Source: Grimontia sedimenti
GTDB taxonomy: Bacteria; Pseudomonadota; Gammaproteobacteria; Enterobacterales; Vibrionaceae
DNA length: 64,000 bases
Assembly (NCBI RefSeq): GCF_011045095.1
Contig: NZ_JAALDL010000020.1
Location: 1 to 64,000, forward strand
Direction of reading: 5' to 3'
Under the pieces are notes generated by a model. The model was not told where the DNA came from. It searched no databases and worked only from the letters and a program-made list of their open reading frames with translations. The translations under genes were made by a program, and so were the position numbers. This document shows positions 43,657 through 52,087 of the stretch, piece after piece (within the stretch, counting starts at the first letter, position 1; each line of letters starts with the position of its first letter).

Positions 43657-45612
43657 ATGCGATTGGCATTACCACAAACTATCAAAGCACAACTCTCGAG
43701 TGTCGTTTTACTCATACTCTTTTCTGTTGCCGTATTCGCCATTTCTTTCCAGCGATCATTCAGTGAGCTGGAGACATTGGATGGCGCATCCGTAGAAATT
43801 CTAAAAAGCCAAACCTCGGTATTAATGCTTCGACGCCATGAGAAAGACTTCATGGCCCGCAAAGAAGCCAAGTACAAAGAAAGGTTTGAAAACGAATACA
43901 GCGCGCTGACCCAGAAGTTGCTTACTGCGAAAGCGAAACTCAACGCTCTCGATATGGAAGGCCATGAAGCCATTGATGCCATGTTGTACAAACTGGAGAA
44001 GTACCACAGAGACTTTGAAGCCTTGGTGGACCAGCGTATGGAGATTGGCGCCTCTTTCGACTTAGGGTTGAAAGGCACTGCTCGTGCTGCTTCCCATCGG
44101 GTTGAAAGAGAAATCCAGAAAGTGGATAACGACATGCTCTACAACAAGCTTTTGATGTTAAGACGCCACGAAAAAGATTTCCTACTGCGCTCTGACACTC
44201 AGTATGTCGATAAATTCAACGCCCTGATGGATGAACTATCTCCTGCCATCGCGACGAGTAATATGCCCGCCAGCAACCGTCTTATTATAGAAACCGCACT
44301 GCGTGAATATCACAAAACCTTCAATACATTGGCAGCTGGCATGGAAGACATAGGCTTAACACCGCAGAGTGGTTTGCATGGAAGTTTGCGTGCCTCGGTT
44401 CAAGAAGCTGAGAGACAAATGAAAGCGCTCAGTGAAGACTTGGTTACCGCCATCGATATCCGGGAGAAAAGTGTTACCAAGCGATTGACGCTGATCGGCG
44501 GCGCGTTGGCGATTGTTGTCTGCCTGACACTTGGACTGATTACCCGTTTGGTCACGCACAAAGTTTCCGTTGCGAATGCCTTAATGAAAAAGATCGCCGA
44601 AGGCGAAAGCTCACTGCGGGTCCGCATGAACCTCCGTGGTAAAGATGAGTTGTCTGAAATGGCATCTTACTTCAATCAATTTATCGGTAGTCTCCAGCAT
44701 ACGATGGAGAAGATTGCAGGTATCTCTTCAGAACTTTCAAGCAATGCAAGACGCAGCCTGACCATGGCGAGTGATACCGCCACTAATGCAGAAAAGCAAC
44801 GTTCAGAATCGGATTCAGTGTCGACAGCCATGACGGAAATGACAGCTACCAGCCGCGAGATTGCGGAAAGCGTATCAACAGCGGCAAACGTAGCAAAAGA
44901 ACTCCAGGATTCAGCGCAAACAGGACGGGCGGTGAACAGCGAAACCTCAGCCAAAGCAAACCAGCTCTCGGAAAGTATGCGCAGCGCCAGCGACAACATG
45001 CAGAGGCTTAACGCCGACAGCGAAGAAATTGGCTCGGTGATTGATGTTATCCGCTCTATCACGGAACAAACCAATCTTCTGGCATTGAACGCCGCCATTG
45101 AAGCGGCTCGCGCGGGCGATCAGGGTCGCGGCTTTGCTGTTGTCGCCGACCAAGTTCGCGAGCTCGCGATGAAAACCCATCAATCCACAGACGAAATCAC
45201 CAAAATCATCGAACAGCTGCAAAATGGGATCCGCCATAGTGTCGACTTAATGAACCAAAGCAGTGAAATGGCATCAATCAGCGTTGAACAAGCGCGTGAA
45301 GGTGCATCAGTCATGGCTGCCATGGTTTCGCAAATTGAAGATATTGCCGGTCAGAACCTACAAATCGCCACGGCTTCCGAAGAACAGACAGTGGTGACAG
45401 AGAGCGTCGACAGAAATATTGTGGCGATTGTTGAACTGGCAGAACACACCGCCAATGCAGCGAAGAAATCAAACCTCTCAGCGTCGGCTATAGAGCAACT
45501 CGCCAACGAGCTGGATAAGCTGGTGGGGACCTTTACAGGGCAATCCCAACCTCAACCACGTCAGGAAAAAGAGACCGGCGAACAAGTCGACTTGGAACTG
45601 GCGCGCGCATAA
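43657..45612 (+). CDS. Methyl-accepting chemotaxis protein with HBM-type sensor
   Basis: A 651-residue transmembrane chemoreceptor. TM1 (about 10-30); helical periplasmic domain (about 31-268); TM2 (about 271-293); HAMP; cytoplasmic signalling coiled coil with the conserved tip ITEQTNLLALNAAIEAARAG and GRGFAVVADQVREL. The periplasmic part holds two copies of LMLRRHEKDF (near 52-62 and 165-175), the hallmark of helical bimodular (HBM) domains such as Pseudomonas McpS, which bind organic acids in characterised cases. The C terminus lacks the pentapeptide CheR tether. The gene is followed by a terminator. Confidence 0.92.
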   Translation: MRLALPQTIKAQLSSVVLLILFSVAVFAISFQRSFSELETLDGASVEILKSQTSVLMLRRHEKDFMARKEAKYKERFENEYSALTQKLLTAKAKLNALDMEGHEAIDAMLYKLEKYHRDFEALVDQRMEIGASFDLGLKGTARAASHRVEREIQKVDNDMLYNKLLMLRRHEKDFLLRSDTQYVDKFNALMDELSPAIATSNMPASNRLIIETALREYHKTFNTLAAGMEDIGLTPQSGLHGSLRASVQEAERQMKALSEDLVTAIDIREKSVTKRLTLIGGALAIVVCLTLGLITRLVTHKVSVANALMKKIAEGESSLRVRMNLRGKDELSEMASYFNQFIGSLQHTMEKIAGISSELSSNARRSLTMASDTATNAEKQRSESDSVSTAMTEMTATSREIAESVSTAANVAKELQDSAQTGRAVNSETSAKANQLSESMRSASDNMQRLNADSEEIGSVIDVIRSITEQTNLLALNAAIEAARAGDQGRGFAVVADQVRELAMKTHQSTDEITKIIEQLQNGIRHSVDLMNQSSEMASISVEQAREGASVMAAMVSQIEDIAGQNLQIATASEEQTVVTESVDRNIVAIVELAEHTANAAKKSNLSASAIEQLANELDKLVGTFTGQSQPQPRQEKETGEQVDLELARA

Positions 45613-45632
45613 CACTAGGGTCTGTTCACCCT

Positions 45633-45660
45633 AGCAGGGCGCTTCGGCGCCCCTGCTTCT
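45633..45660 (+). terminator. Terminator after the chemoreceptor gene
   Basis: Stem AGCAGGGCGC / GCGCCCCTGCT (one bulged C) with a TTCG tetraloop and TTCTTT tail. It directly follows a CTAGGGT / ACCCTAG palindrome at 45615-45634. Confidence 0.8.
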
Positions 45661-45734
45661 TTGCACCAAGCCTTCCCTCTGCCATCAACAAACTACTGCT
45701 ATATTAATGAAAACACTCAAACATCGGGTTCACT

Positions 45735-46682
45735 ATGAAAAAGCCAGAATTGCCAGTCGATGAAACGTACCGCCTGCAGGTGCTGCATCACCTCAATATT
45801 CTTGATACCGGTAATGAAGAGCGCTTTGACAGGCTCACCCGACTCGCCAAACAGATGTTCGGTACAAAAATCGCCGCCATCAGCTTTATTGACACCAATC
45901 GCCAGTGGGTAAAATCGGGGATTGGCCTTTCAAGAGAATACCCTCGAGACATCACATTCTGTGCTCACACCATTCTGGATAACGATCCCATGGTGATTGA
46001 CGATACCCATGCAGACCCGCGATTTTCAGATAATCCACTGGTGCTTGGCGACCCAAAAATCCGCTTCTACGCAGGCTACCCTATTCGACATGTGAGTGGC
46101 TCATTACTTGGCACTTTGAGCATTGCTGATGACGAGCCAAGAGGATTTGACGGCGACGATTTACGCTGTATGAAAGATATCGTCGATCTGGTTGAGAATG
46201 AATTGGCCGCAATGCAACTAACCACGCAGGACCAACTGACCGGCCTGCTCAATGAGCACGGTTTTGAAGTCCTATGCCAAAACAGCCTCAACATGTGCGA
46301 ACGCCTGAATGCGCCAGCGTCACTCGTGTTTTTCGATTTACGTGGTTTGAAAATAATTAACCAGCTTCAGGGCAATTTAGAAGGTGACCGGGCTTTGGTC
46401 TTTTTTGCCGAGTTGCTGAGATTTGGCTTTCGCGATTCAGACGTCTTGGCAAGGCTGGAAAGCGACAAGTTTGCCGTGCTGATGAGCAACACCCCTATCG
46501 CAAACACTCAGGATATTTTGGACAGGTTTAAAGAGCGCGTTGACCGCTATTCAGTGGAAAACAGCCTGCCCTACACGCTGGATTACTATGTCGGTGTCTC
46601 TTGGGCAGAGCCTGAAGGCGATTATGATTTTGGACAACTGTTGGATATAGCCCGCAATCTGGCGCTCAAGGCTAAAGGTTAG
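45735..46682 (+). CDS. GAF domain protein with degenerate GGDEF domain
   Basis: A 315-residue cytoplasmic protein. The GAF domain (about 20-155) has FGTKIAAISFIDTNRQWVKS and FCAHTILDNDPMVIDD, typical of the GAF subclass fused to GGDEF. A diguanylate-cyclase-like domain (about 160-315) follows: DQLTGLLNEHGFE fits, but the active-site loop reads ARLESDKFAVL, so GGDEF is replaced by ESDKF and catalysis is not expected. It may be a receptor or regulator. Confidence 0.82.
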   Translation: MKKPELPVDETYRLQVLHHLNILDTGNEERFDRLTRLAKQMFGTKIAAISFIDTNRQWVKSGIGLSREYPRDITFCAHTILDNDPMVIDDTHADPRFSDNPLVLGDPKIRFYAGYPIRHVSGSLLGTLSIADDEPRGFDGDDLRCMKDIVDLVENELAAMQLTTQDQLTGLLNEHGFEVLCQNSLNMCERLNAPASLVFFDLRGLKIINQLQGNLEGDRALVFFAELLRFGFRDSDVLARLESDKFAVLMSNTPIANTQDILDRFKERVDRYSVENSLPYTLDYYVGVSWAEPEGDYDFGQLLDIARNLALKAKG

Positions 46683-46728
46683 CTGTGCCTACAGCCGAAA
46701 ACGCTCACATTTGGTTTCTCAACGTTGA

Positions 46729-47079
46729 TCAGTGCATCACGGTCGAAAACAGGTTGATGATAACCACACCTGCAACGATGAGTGACATTCCCAATATTGC
46801 AGCCAAATCCAGTTGCTGCCCATAAAACATCCACGCCACCAGCGAAACCAAGAGAATGCCCGCTGCACTCCAGATAGCGTAGGCCACGCCCAGAGGCATT
46901 GTCTTCACAGTAATCGACAACATATAGAATGAAATCGTGTAGCAAAGCAGCACGGTGGTCGTTGCAATGGGTTGAGTGAAAGACTGGGTTTTCGGCATCA
47001 TCGAGGTTGCAACAATCTCAAACAGAATAGCAACGGATAAAGTGACGAGCGGCGGTAATGTGGTGAGGAGTTTCAGCAT
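46729..47079 (-). CDS. Small multidrug resistance (SMR) family efflux protein
   Basis: A 116-residue, four-helix inner-membrane protein with the essential Glu21 (corresponding to EmrE Glu14) in LFEIVATSMM and the helix-3 motif GVAYAIWSAAGILLVSLVAW. These are diagnostic for EmrE/QacE-type proton-coupled drug exporters. It is convergent with the GAF gene. The drug or guanidinium subtype cannot be read with confidence. Confidence 0.9.
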   Translation of the reverse strand: MLKLLTTLPPLVTLSVAILFEIVATSMMPKTQSFTQPIATTTVLLCYTISFYMLSITVKTMPLGVAYAIWSAAGILLVSLVAWMFYGQQLDLAAILGMSLIVAGVVIINLFSTVMH

Positions 47080-47199
47080 AATGTCTCAAGCAGGTTGCGA
47101 TTGTTTTGGCTTCCTGCCTCACAAATAACGGAGCCCCGACGATGCGGGGCCCGTTACACCCATACCTAGCTAGCAGCATGGGTAACGATAAGCTTGCGA

Positions 47200-47721
47200 T
47201 TATACGCGGTTCGCAGCGTATTCGTTAAGCTCTTCTACAGAAACTGCAGTGATGAATTCGTCGTTCAGGAAGAAGTTCACCATCTCGCCTTCTTTCTCGC
47301 CACGCAGAACTTGCGTCGAGCCATCTGCGTATGCAACAGACATTTCCAGAGACTTGTCGTTGATTTGCTTAACGTCAGCAGCAGAAATCTTGATTGGCGC
47401 GGTGGTCAGATCTTTGTCCAGCTTCTGGTTGATCTTGATAACAGCGCTCATTGGCGTATCAGCAACCGCTGGTGATTTGCCAGAGATTGGGTTGGTGCCT
47501 GTCCAGAACTCAATTGAGTTGAAGATGAACAGGTCAGCTGCTGCAGCTACGCCGTAAACTGGGCTCATCAGTACGTACAGACCTGCACGAGCATAGCGGT
47601 TGTCTACTGCAGACAGGTTCAGTTTCATCACTGCACCTGACGTTGCCATTTGACCAATACAACCTGTCAGAGACACTGTCAGAACTGCTGCCGCAACAGC
47701 TTTGATTGCAAATTTTTTCAT
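47200..47721 (-). CDS. DUF3332 lipoprotein
   Basis: About 173 residues with lipobox LTGC after MKKFAIKAVAAAVLTVS. The body (ARAGLYVLMSPVYGVAAAADLFIFNSIEFWTG split around a short break) is characteristic of the Vibrio-rich DUF3332 family. Function unknown; probably envelope. The start at 47721 is chosen for the signal; four extra residues are possible upstream. Confidence 0.82.
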   Translation of the reverse strand: MKKFAIKAVAAAVLTVSLTGCIGQMATSGAVMKLNLSAVDNRYARAGLYVLMSPVYGVAAAADLFIFNSIEFWTGTNPISGKSPAVADTPMSAVIKINQKLDKDLTTAPIKISAADVKQINDKSLEMSVAYADGSTQVLRGEKEGEMVNFFLNDEFITAVSVEELNEYAANRV

Positions 47722-48071
47722 CGTTTTACACACTGCGAGTTTAAAAAGTCGGCGAAGTATACAGTGTATTTTTACGAAGAAAAGAGGCGAAAATGAACAC
47801 CTTCACTAGTCTGGCAACAACTGATTTACAGACGTTTGTAAGAGCAATGTCAGCGCGGTTAATTCGTCGTTAATGGCTGAGCGTATCCGTCTGTTTTCAT
47901 TAACGGAGCGAATCTCACTTATTCACACGACAAATATTAACAAAAGGAAATCCGGATTCGTTCGTTTGCTTATATTTTAACCAGTGAATTTCCCCTCACA
48001 GCCTTCAAGTCAAGTGCAAGCCGTCAGACTTTCTTATACAATCCTCCACCTTCGATCTCTGAGATGCCGTC
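47722..48071. other. Intergenic region with a possible 26-codon ORF
   Basis: Between divergent DUF3332 and DUF2986 genes. The only candidate is an ATG at 47793 preceded by AGAGGCG, reading 26 codons to TAA at 47873 on the plus strand. Its C terminus is basic (SARLIRR). No conservation can be judged, so it is not called as a gene. Confidence 0.35.
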
Positions 48072-48251
48072 ATGAACCGTAAAAAGAAAATCATCCAAAC
48101 GCTGAAAAAGAAAGATAAGAAACAAAAAGCCAAGCTGAACAAAAGTAATAAGCCGCGCTACATTTCCAAAGCAGAGCGTGAAAAGCTGGCGGCAGAGGAA
48201 GTGCAAGCCGAGTCAACCGAGAATCAAGAGCAAGCACAAACCTCTGAGTAA
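48072..48251 (+). CDS. DUF2986 small lysine-rich protein
   Basis: A 59-residue ORF beginning MNRKKKIIQTLKKKDKKQKA and containing NKPRYISKAEREKLAAEE, which matches the short Vibrio DUF2986 family. The N-terminal two thirds is extremely basic and the tail acidic and Gln-rich. Function unknown; possible nucleic-acid or ribosome contact (inference). It is easily missed because of its size. No strong ribosome site is evident. Confidence 0.8.
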   Translation: MNRKKKIIQTLKKKDKKQKAKLNKSNKPRYISKAEREKLAAEEVQAESTENQEQAQTSE

Positions 48252-48373
48252 GTGATACCACGCGCGTTTTTCTTCCCCCATGCAATGGAATGCAACCTGA
48301 TCCCTGCCCTCTCCTGTTCATGACATAGAATATTGCGATAGAGTGATCGCGCCAAAATGAAAAGGAGAAAGGC

Positions 48374-50170
48374 ATGTCAGCACCAAGTTGGGACTTTTCG
48401 TTCGTCTACCAAAGCCTTCAAGACACTACACTACAAAACGATCTCGCGCGCTGCAGCGATAACATTGCAGCACTGAAGAACCTCTCACCGGATACCATTG
48501 AAAACTGTCAGCATGCGCTGACTTTGTTGGATGAAGCCTCTACATTGCTTCAATCTGTCTCAAGCTATGCAGGATGCCTCTCAACCGTGGATGCCACTAA
48601 TGCAGAAGCCAAGGCTGTCGTGGTGAAAACCGATGTGATGGATTCCAGCCTCAATCAAGCGTTCAGCCCATTTGAAGACAAGCTATCCTCCTGCGACGAT
48701 GTGTTCTTTGAAGATGTATTGGCGGGCTCCGATGCCACAGGTAGCTATCAGCGCCATGCGTTTCGTCTTTCCCGACTGCGCGCGCAGCAAGCTTTCCGTC
48801 TTTCCGTTCCCGAGGAGCAATTGCTTTCAGCCATGCAGGTCGACGGGAAAAACGCTTGGGGCCGTCTCTACGACGACATCACAGGCACACTGAAAGTCAG
48901 CCTGAAATTCCCAGATGGCAGCGAAGAAGAGATGGGGCTGTCACAGGCAGCAAGCCTGCTTTACGGCGGAGATACCTATCGACGCGAGCCAGCCTGGCAT
49001 GCCATTCGCGAAGCGATGGGAAAACAGGAAGTGACCTTTGCGGCTATCCTGAATGCCCTCGCAGGCAATCGACTCACCGAGTACGAAAAACGCAGCCACA
49101 CCAAGCCACTGCATTTCCTCGCCCCTGCGCTTGAAGAAGCCCGTATAGAGCAACCGACACTGGACGCCATGCTGGATGTCACCAAAGCTAGCCAGGATCT
49201 TTCCCGTCGCGCTGCAAAAGCGATGGCAAAAGTGTTCGGCACAGAGCAGCTAAAACCTTGGGATGAAATGGCAGCAATGCCATCATTCGGTGCATCCAAG
49301 CCAGCAAACTATTCTTTTGATGACGCGATTGCGATCATCCGCAAAGCCTTCGACAGCGTCGACCCTGAAATGGCGAAATTCGTTGACATGATGGTTGAAC
49401 AAAACCTGATTGATGCTGCGCCTCAACCTAACAAGAGCATGGGTGCCTACTGCACTAAGATTGCCAAAACCCGCACCCCACTGGTGTTTATGAGTTTTGG
49501 CGGCAGCATGTCTGATGTATTGACGCTTGCCCATGAGCTGGGCCACGCATTCCATAACTGGGTGATGCGCGACATGCCATTTGTTGAAACCGAATACCCA
49601 ATGACACTGGCAGAAACCGCCTCCATTTTTGCAGAAAACGTGGTGCGTGATGCGCTGCTCGAGCAGGCAGAAAGCGACCACGACAAGCTGTTGATGCTGT
49701 GGGAAGAAGCCCAAACCGCCGTTGCGCTCATGCTCAACATTCCGGTCCGATATGGGTTTGAAAAAGCCTTCTATGAGAAAAGACAACAAGGCGAATGCTC
49801 ACCAGCACAACTTCGCTCGCTGATGGCAGATACCTGGAATGAATGGTATGGCGATGCCATGTCAGAGCCTAACGACCTCTTCTGGGCAACCAAGCTGCAT
49901 TTCAGCATCGCAGAAATCAGTTTCTACAACTATCCGTATCTGTTCGGTTATCTGTTCAGTACCGGTGTGTACGCAAGACGCGCAGAGAAAGGTGCTGCAT
50001 TCTACGGTGATTACAAAGCCCTGCTAAGAGACACAGGCAGAATGAGTGCAGAAGACGTAGCAAAAGCCCATTTGGACGTGGATTTGACTAAGCCGGAGTT
50101 CTGGCAGCAAAGCATCCAGATTGCTGAAAAACGTATCGAAGCGTTTGAAGCGCTGGTCGAAAAAATCTAG
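48374..50170 (+). CDS. M3-family oligoendopeptidase (PepF-like)
   Basis: A 598-residue cytoplasmic zinc metallopeptidase. The zinc motif HELGH (His387, Glu388, His391) lies in LAHELGHAFHNW, with the third ligand in ETASIFAENV about 25 residues later. The C-terminal NYPYLFGYLFSTGVYA is typical of the oligoendopeptidase F group. It degrades short peptides (family role). A bidirectional terminator lies between it and ybiT. Confidence 0.93.
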   Translation: MSAPSWDFSFVYQSLQDTTLQNDLARCSDNIAALKNLSPDTIENCQHALTLLDEASTLLQSVSSYAGCLSTVDATNAEAKAVVVKTDVMDSSLNQAFSPFEDKLSSCDDVFFEDVLAGSDATGSYQRHAFRLSRLRAQQAFRLSVPEEQLLSAMQVDGKNAWGRLYDDITGTLKVSLKFPDGSEEEMGLSQAASLLYGGDTYRREPAWHAIREAMGKQEVTFAAILNALAGNRLTEYEKRSHTKPLHFLAPALEEARIEQPTLDAMLDVTKASQDLSRRAAKAMAKVFGTEQLKPWDEMAAMPSFGASKPANYSFDDAIAIIRKAFDSVDPEMAKFVDMMVEQNLIDAAPQPNKSMGAYCTKIAKTRTPLVFMSFGGSMSDVLTLAHELGHAFHNWVMRDMPFVETEYPMTLAETASIFAENVVRDALLEQAESDHDKLLMLWEEAQTAVALMLNIPVRYGFEKAFYEKRQQGECSPAQLRSLMADTWNEWYGDAMSEPNDLFWATKLHFSIAEISFYNYPYLFGYLFSTGVYARRAEKGAAFYGDYKALLRDTGRMSAEDVAKAHLDVDLTKPEFWQQSIQIAEKRIEAFEALVEKI

Positions 50171-50186
50171 CACTTGATTCCAGATA

Positions 50187-50218
50187 CAAAAACACCCGCC
50201 GAAGCGGGTGTATTTCTT
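50187..50218. terminator. Bidirectional terminator
   Basis: Stem ACACCCGC / GCGGGTGT with CGAA loop, flanked by AAAA and TTTCTTT, between convergent genes. Confidence 0.85.
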
Positions 50219-50237
50219 TGCGTGAATGAAGGTGGGA

Positions 50238-51830
50238 TTAACCTTCAATACCACGTGATTTCAGGAACTCAGAATATGTTCCTTTGAAGTCAGTGATCTT
50301 ACCATCACGGATTTCGATAATGCGGGTCGCCAGCGAGTCTACGAACACACGGTCATGCGATACGAAGAACAATGTGCCTTTGAATTGCTCCAATGCCGTG
50401 TTCAACGATTCGATAGATTCCATGTCCATGTGGTTGGTTGGTTCGTCCATCAGCAACATGTTTGGCTTGTGCATCATGATTTTGCCAAGCAACATACGTC
50501 CTTGCTCACCACCAGACAGCACTTTGACAGACTTCTTGATGTCATCTTGAGAGAACAGCATACGGCCAAGGAAGCCACGAACGGTTTGCTCGTCATCACC
50601 TTCTTGCTGCCACTGGCTCATCCACTCCATCAGGTTCATGTCTTTTTCAAAGTCATGAGCATGATCCTGCGCGTAGTAACCGATGTTTGAATTCTCAGAC
50701 CACTTGTATTCACCGGTACGTGGCTCTAGCACACCTGCCAGCGTATTCAGAAGAGTGGTTTTACCCACGCCGTTCTCACCAATGATCGCAACGCGCTCGC
50801 CCACTTCAAAAATGCCGCTGAAGTTCGCGAACAAATCAGCCTCAAAACCTTGGCTCAGATTCTCGACTTCCAGTGCGTTACGGAACAGCTCTTTTGACTG
50901 CTCAAAACGAATGAATGGGTTCTGACGGCTTGATGCCTTCACTTCACTCAGCTGGATCTTGTCGATTTGCTTCGCACGTGAAGTCGCTTGTTTTGCTTTA
51001 GAGGCGTTTGCAGAGAAACGCGCAACGAAGGTTTGCAGCTCAGCAATCTGTGCTTTCTTCTTCGCATTGTCTGCCAGCAAACGCTCACGCGCTTGTGTCG
51101 CTGCTGTCATGTATTCGTCGTAGTTACCTGGATAAATGCGAAGTTCACCGTAGTCCAGGTCAGCCATGTGGGTACACACTGAGTTCAGGAAGTGACGGTC
51201 GTGCGAGATAATGATCATGGTGCAGTTACGCTCGTTCAGCGTATCTTCCAGCCAACGAATGGTATCGATATCCAGGTTGTTCGTTGGTTCGTCAAGCAGC
51301 ATGATGTCTGGGTCTGCAAACAGTACCTGCGCCAGAAGCACACGCAGTTTCCAGCCCGGCGCTACCGCGCTCATCAAGCCGTAATGTTGCTCAACAGGAA
51401 TACCTACCGCCAGCAGCAGTTCACCCGCTTTGGACTCTGCCATGTAGCCGTCCATCTCCGCGAATTCCACTTCCAGGTCAGCTACACGCATGCCGTCTTC
51501 TTCGCTCATTTCTGGCAGAGAATAGATACGGTCACGTTCTTGTTTCACAGCCCAAAGCTCTTTATGGCCCATGATAACCGTGTCGATAACTGTAAAGTTC
51601 TCGTAGGCAAACTGATCCTGGTTCAGCTTGGCAACACGCTCATTAGGATCAACGCTGATATTACCGCTGGTTGGTTCCAATTCACGGCTCAGGATCTTCA
51701 TAAACGTTGATTTACCACAGCCGTTCGCGCCGATAAGGCCGTAACGGTTACCTTCACCGAACTTTACGGAAATGTTTTCGAAAAGTGGCTTGGCGCCGAA
51801 TTGCTGGGTGATATTAGCTGTACTAAGCAA
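50238..51830 (-). CDS. ybiT: ABC-F family ATPase YbiT
   Basis: A soluble ribosome-associated ABC-F protein with two ATPase cassettes. NBD1: GANGCGKST, Walker [16 protein letters not shown]2: [34 protein letters not shown]. Starting at the TTG at 51830 (preceded by AGGA) gives exactly 530 residues beginning [20 protein letters not shown], the length and start of E. coli YbiT. The ATG-like start at 51911 adds 27 unrelated residues. No transmembrane partner is present, as expected for ABC-F proteins, which act in translation. Confidence 0.92.
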   Translation of the reverse strand: MLSTANITQQFGAKPLFENISVKFGEGNRYGLIGANGCGKSTFMKILSRELEPTSGNISVDPNERVAKLNQDQFAYENFTVIDTVIMGHKELWAVKQERDRIYSLPEMSEEDGMRVADLEVEFAEMDGYMAESKAGELLLAVGIPVEQHYGLMSAVAPGWKLRVLLAQVLFADPDIMLLDEPTNNLDIDTIRWLEDTLNERNCTMIIISHDRHFLNSVCTHMADLDYGELRIYPGNYDEYMTAATQARERLLADNAKKKAQIAELQTFVARFSANASKAKQATSRAKQIDKIQLSEVKASSRQNPFIRFEQSKELFRNALEVENLSQGFEADLFANFSGIFEVGERVAIIGENGVGKTTLLNTLAGVLEPRTGEYKWSENSNIGYYAQDHAHDFEKDMNLMEWMSQWQQEGDDEQTVRGFLGRMLFSQDDIKKSVKVLSGGEQGRMLLGKIMMHKPNMLLMDEPTNHMDMESIESLNTALEQFKGTLFFVSHDRVFVDSLATRIIEIRDGKITDFKGTYSEFLKSRGIEG

Positions 51831-52087
51831 GGCAATAATCCTGAACTGAGAATGGAAAACGCCGCAAGGGTACAGAGTTCGCTCCAGTACTTCAAGCAAA
51901 CAGCGAAACAAGTCACATTTCTGTCATTCACAGCCCGGTTTAACAACAAAAGTTTGCGCCAAGTCCCAAGCTCCCACATTCGGCCTGCAAGGCCCCAAAT
52001 TCAGAGAATTTGTAACTACACTTACTGGATTACTCTGTCTCAAATTAAATACAACCGTTGGCAGTCCTGAACACTTTTGAGAGCGCT

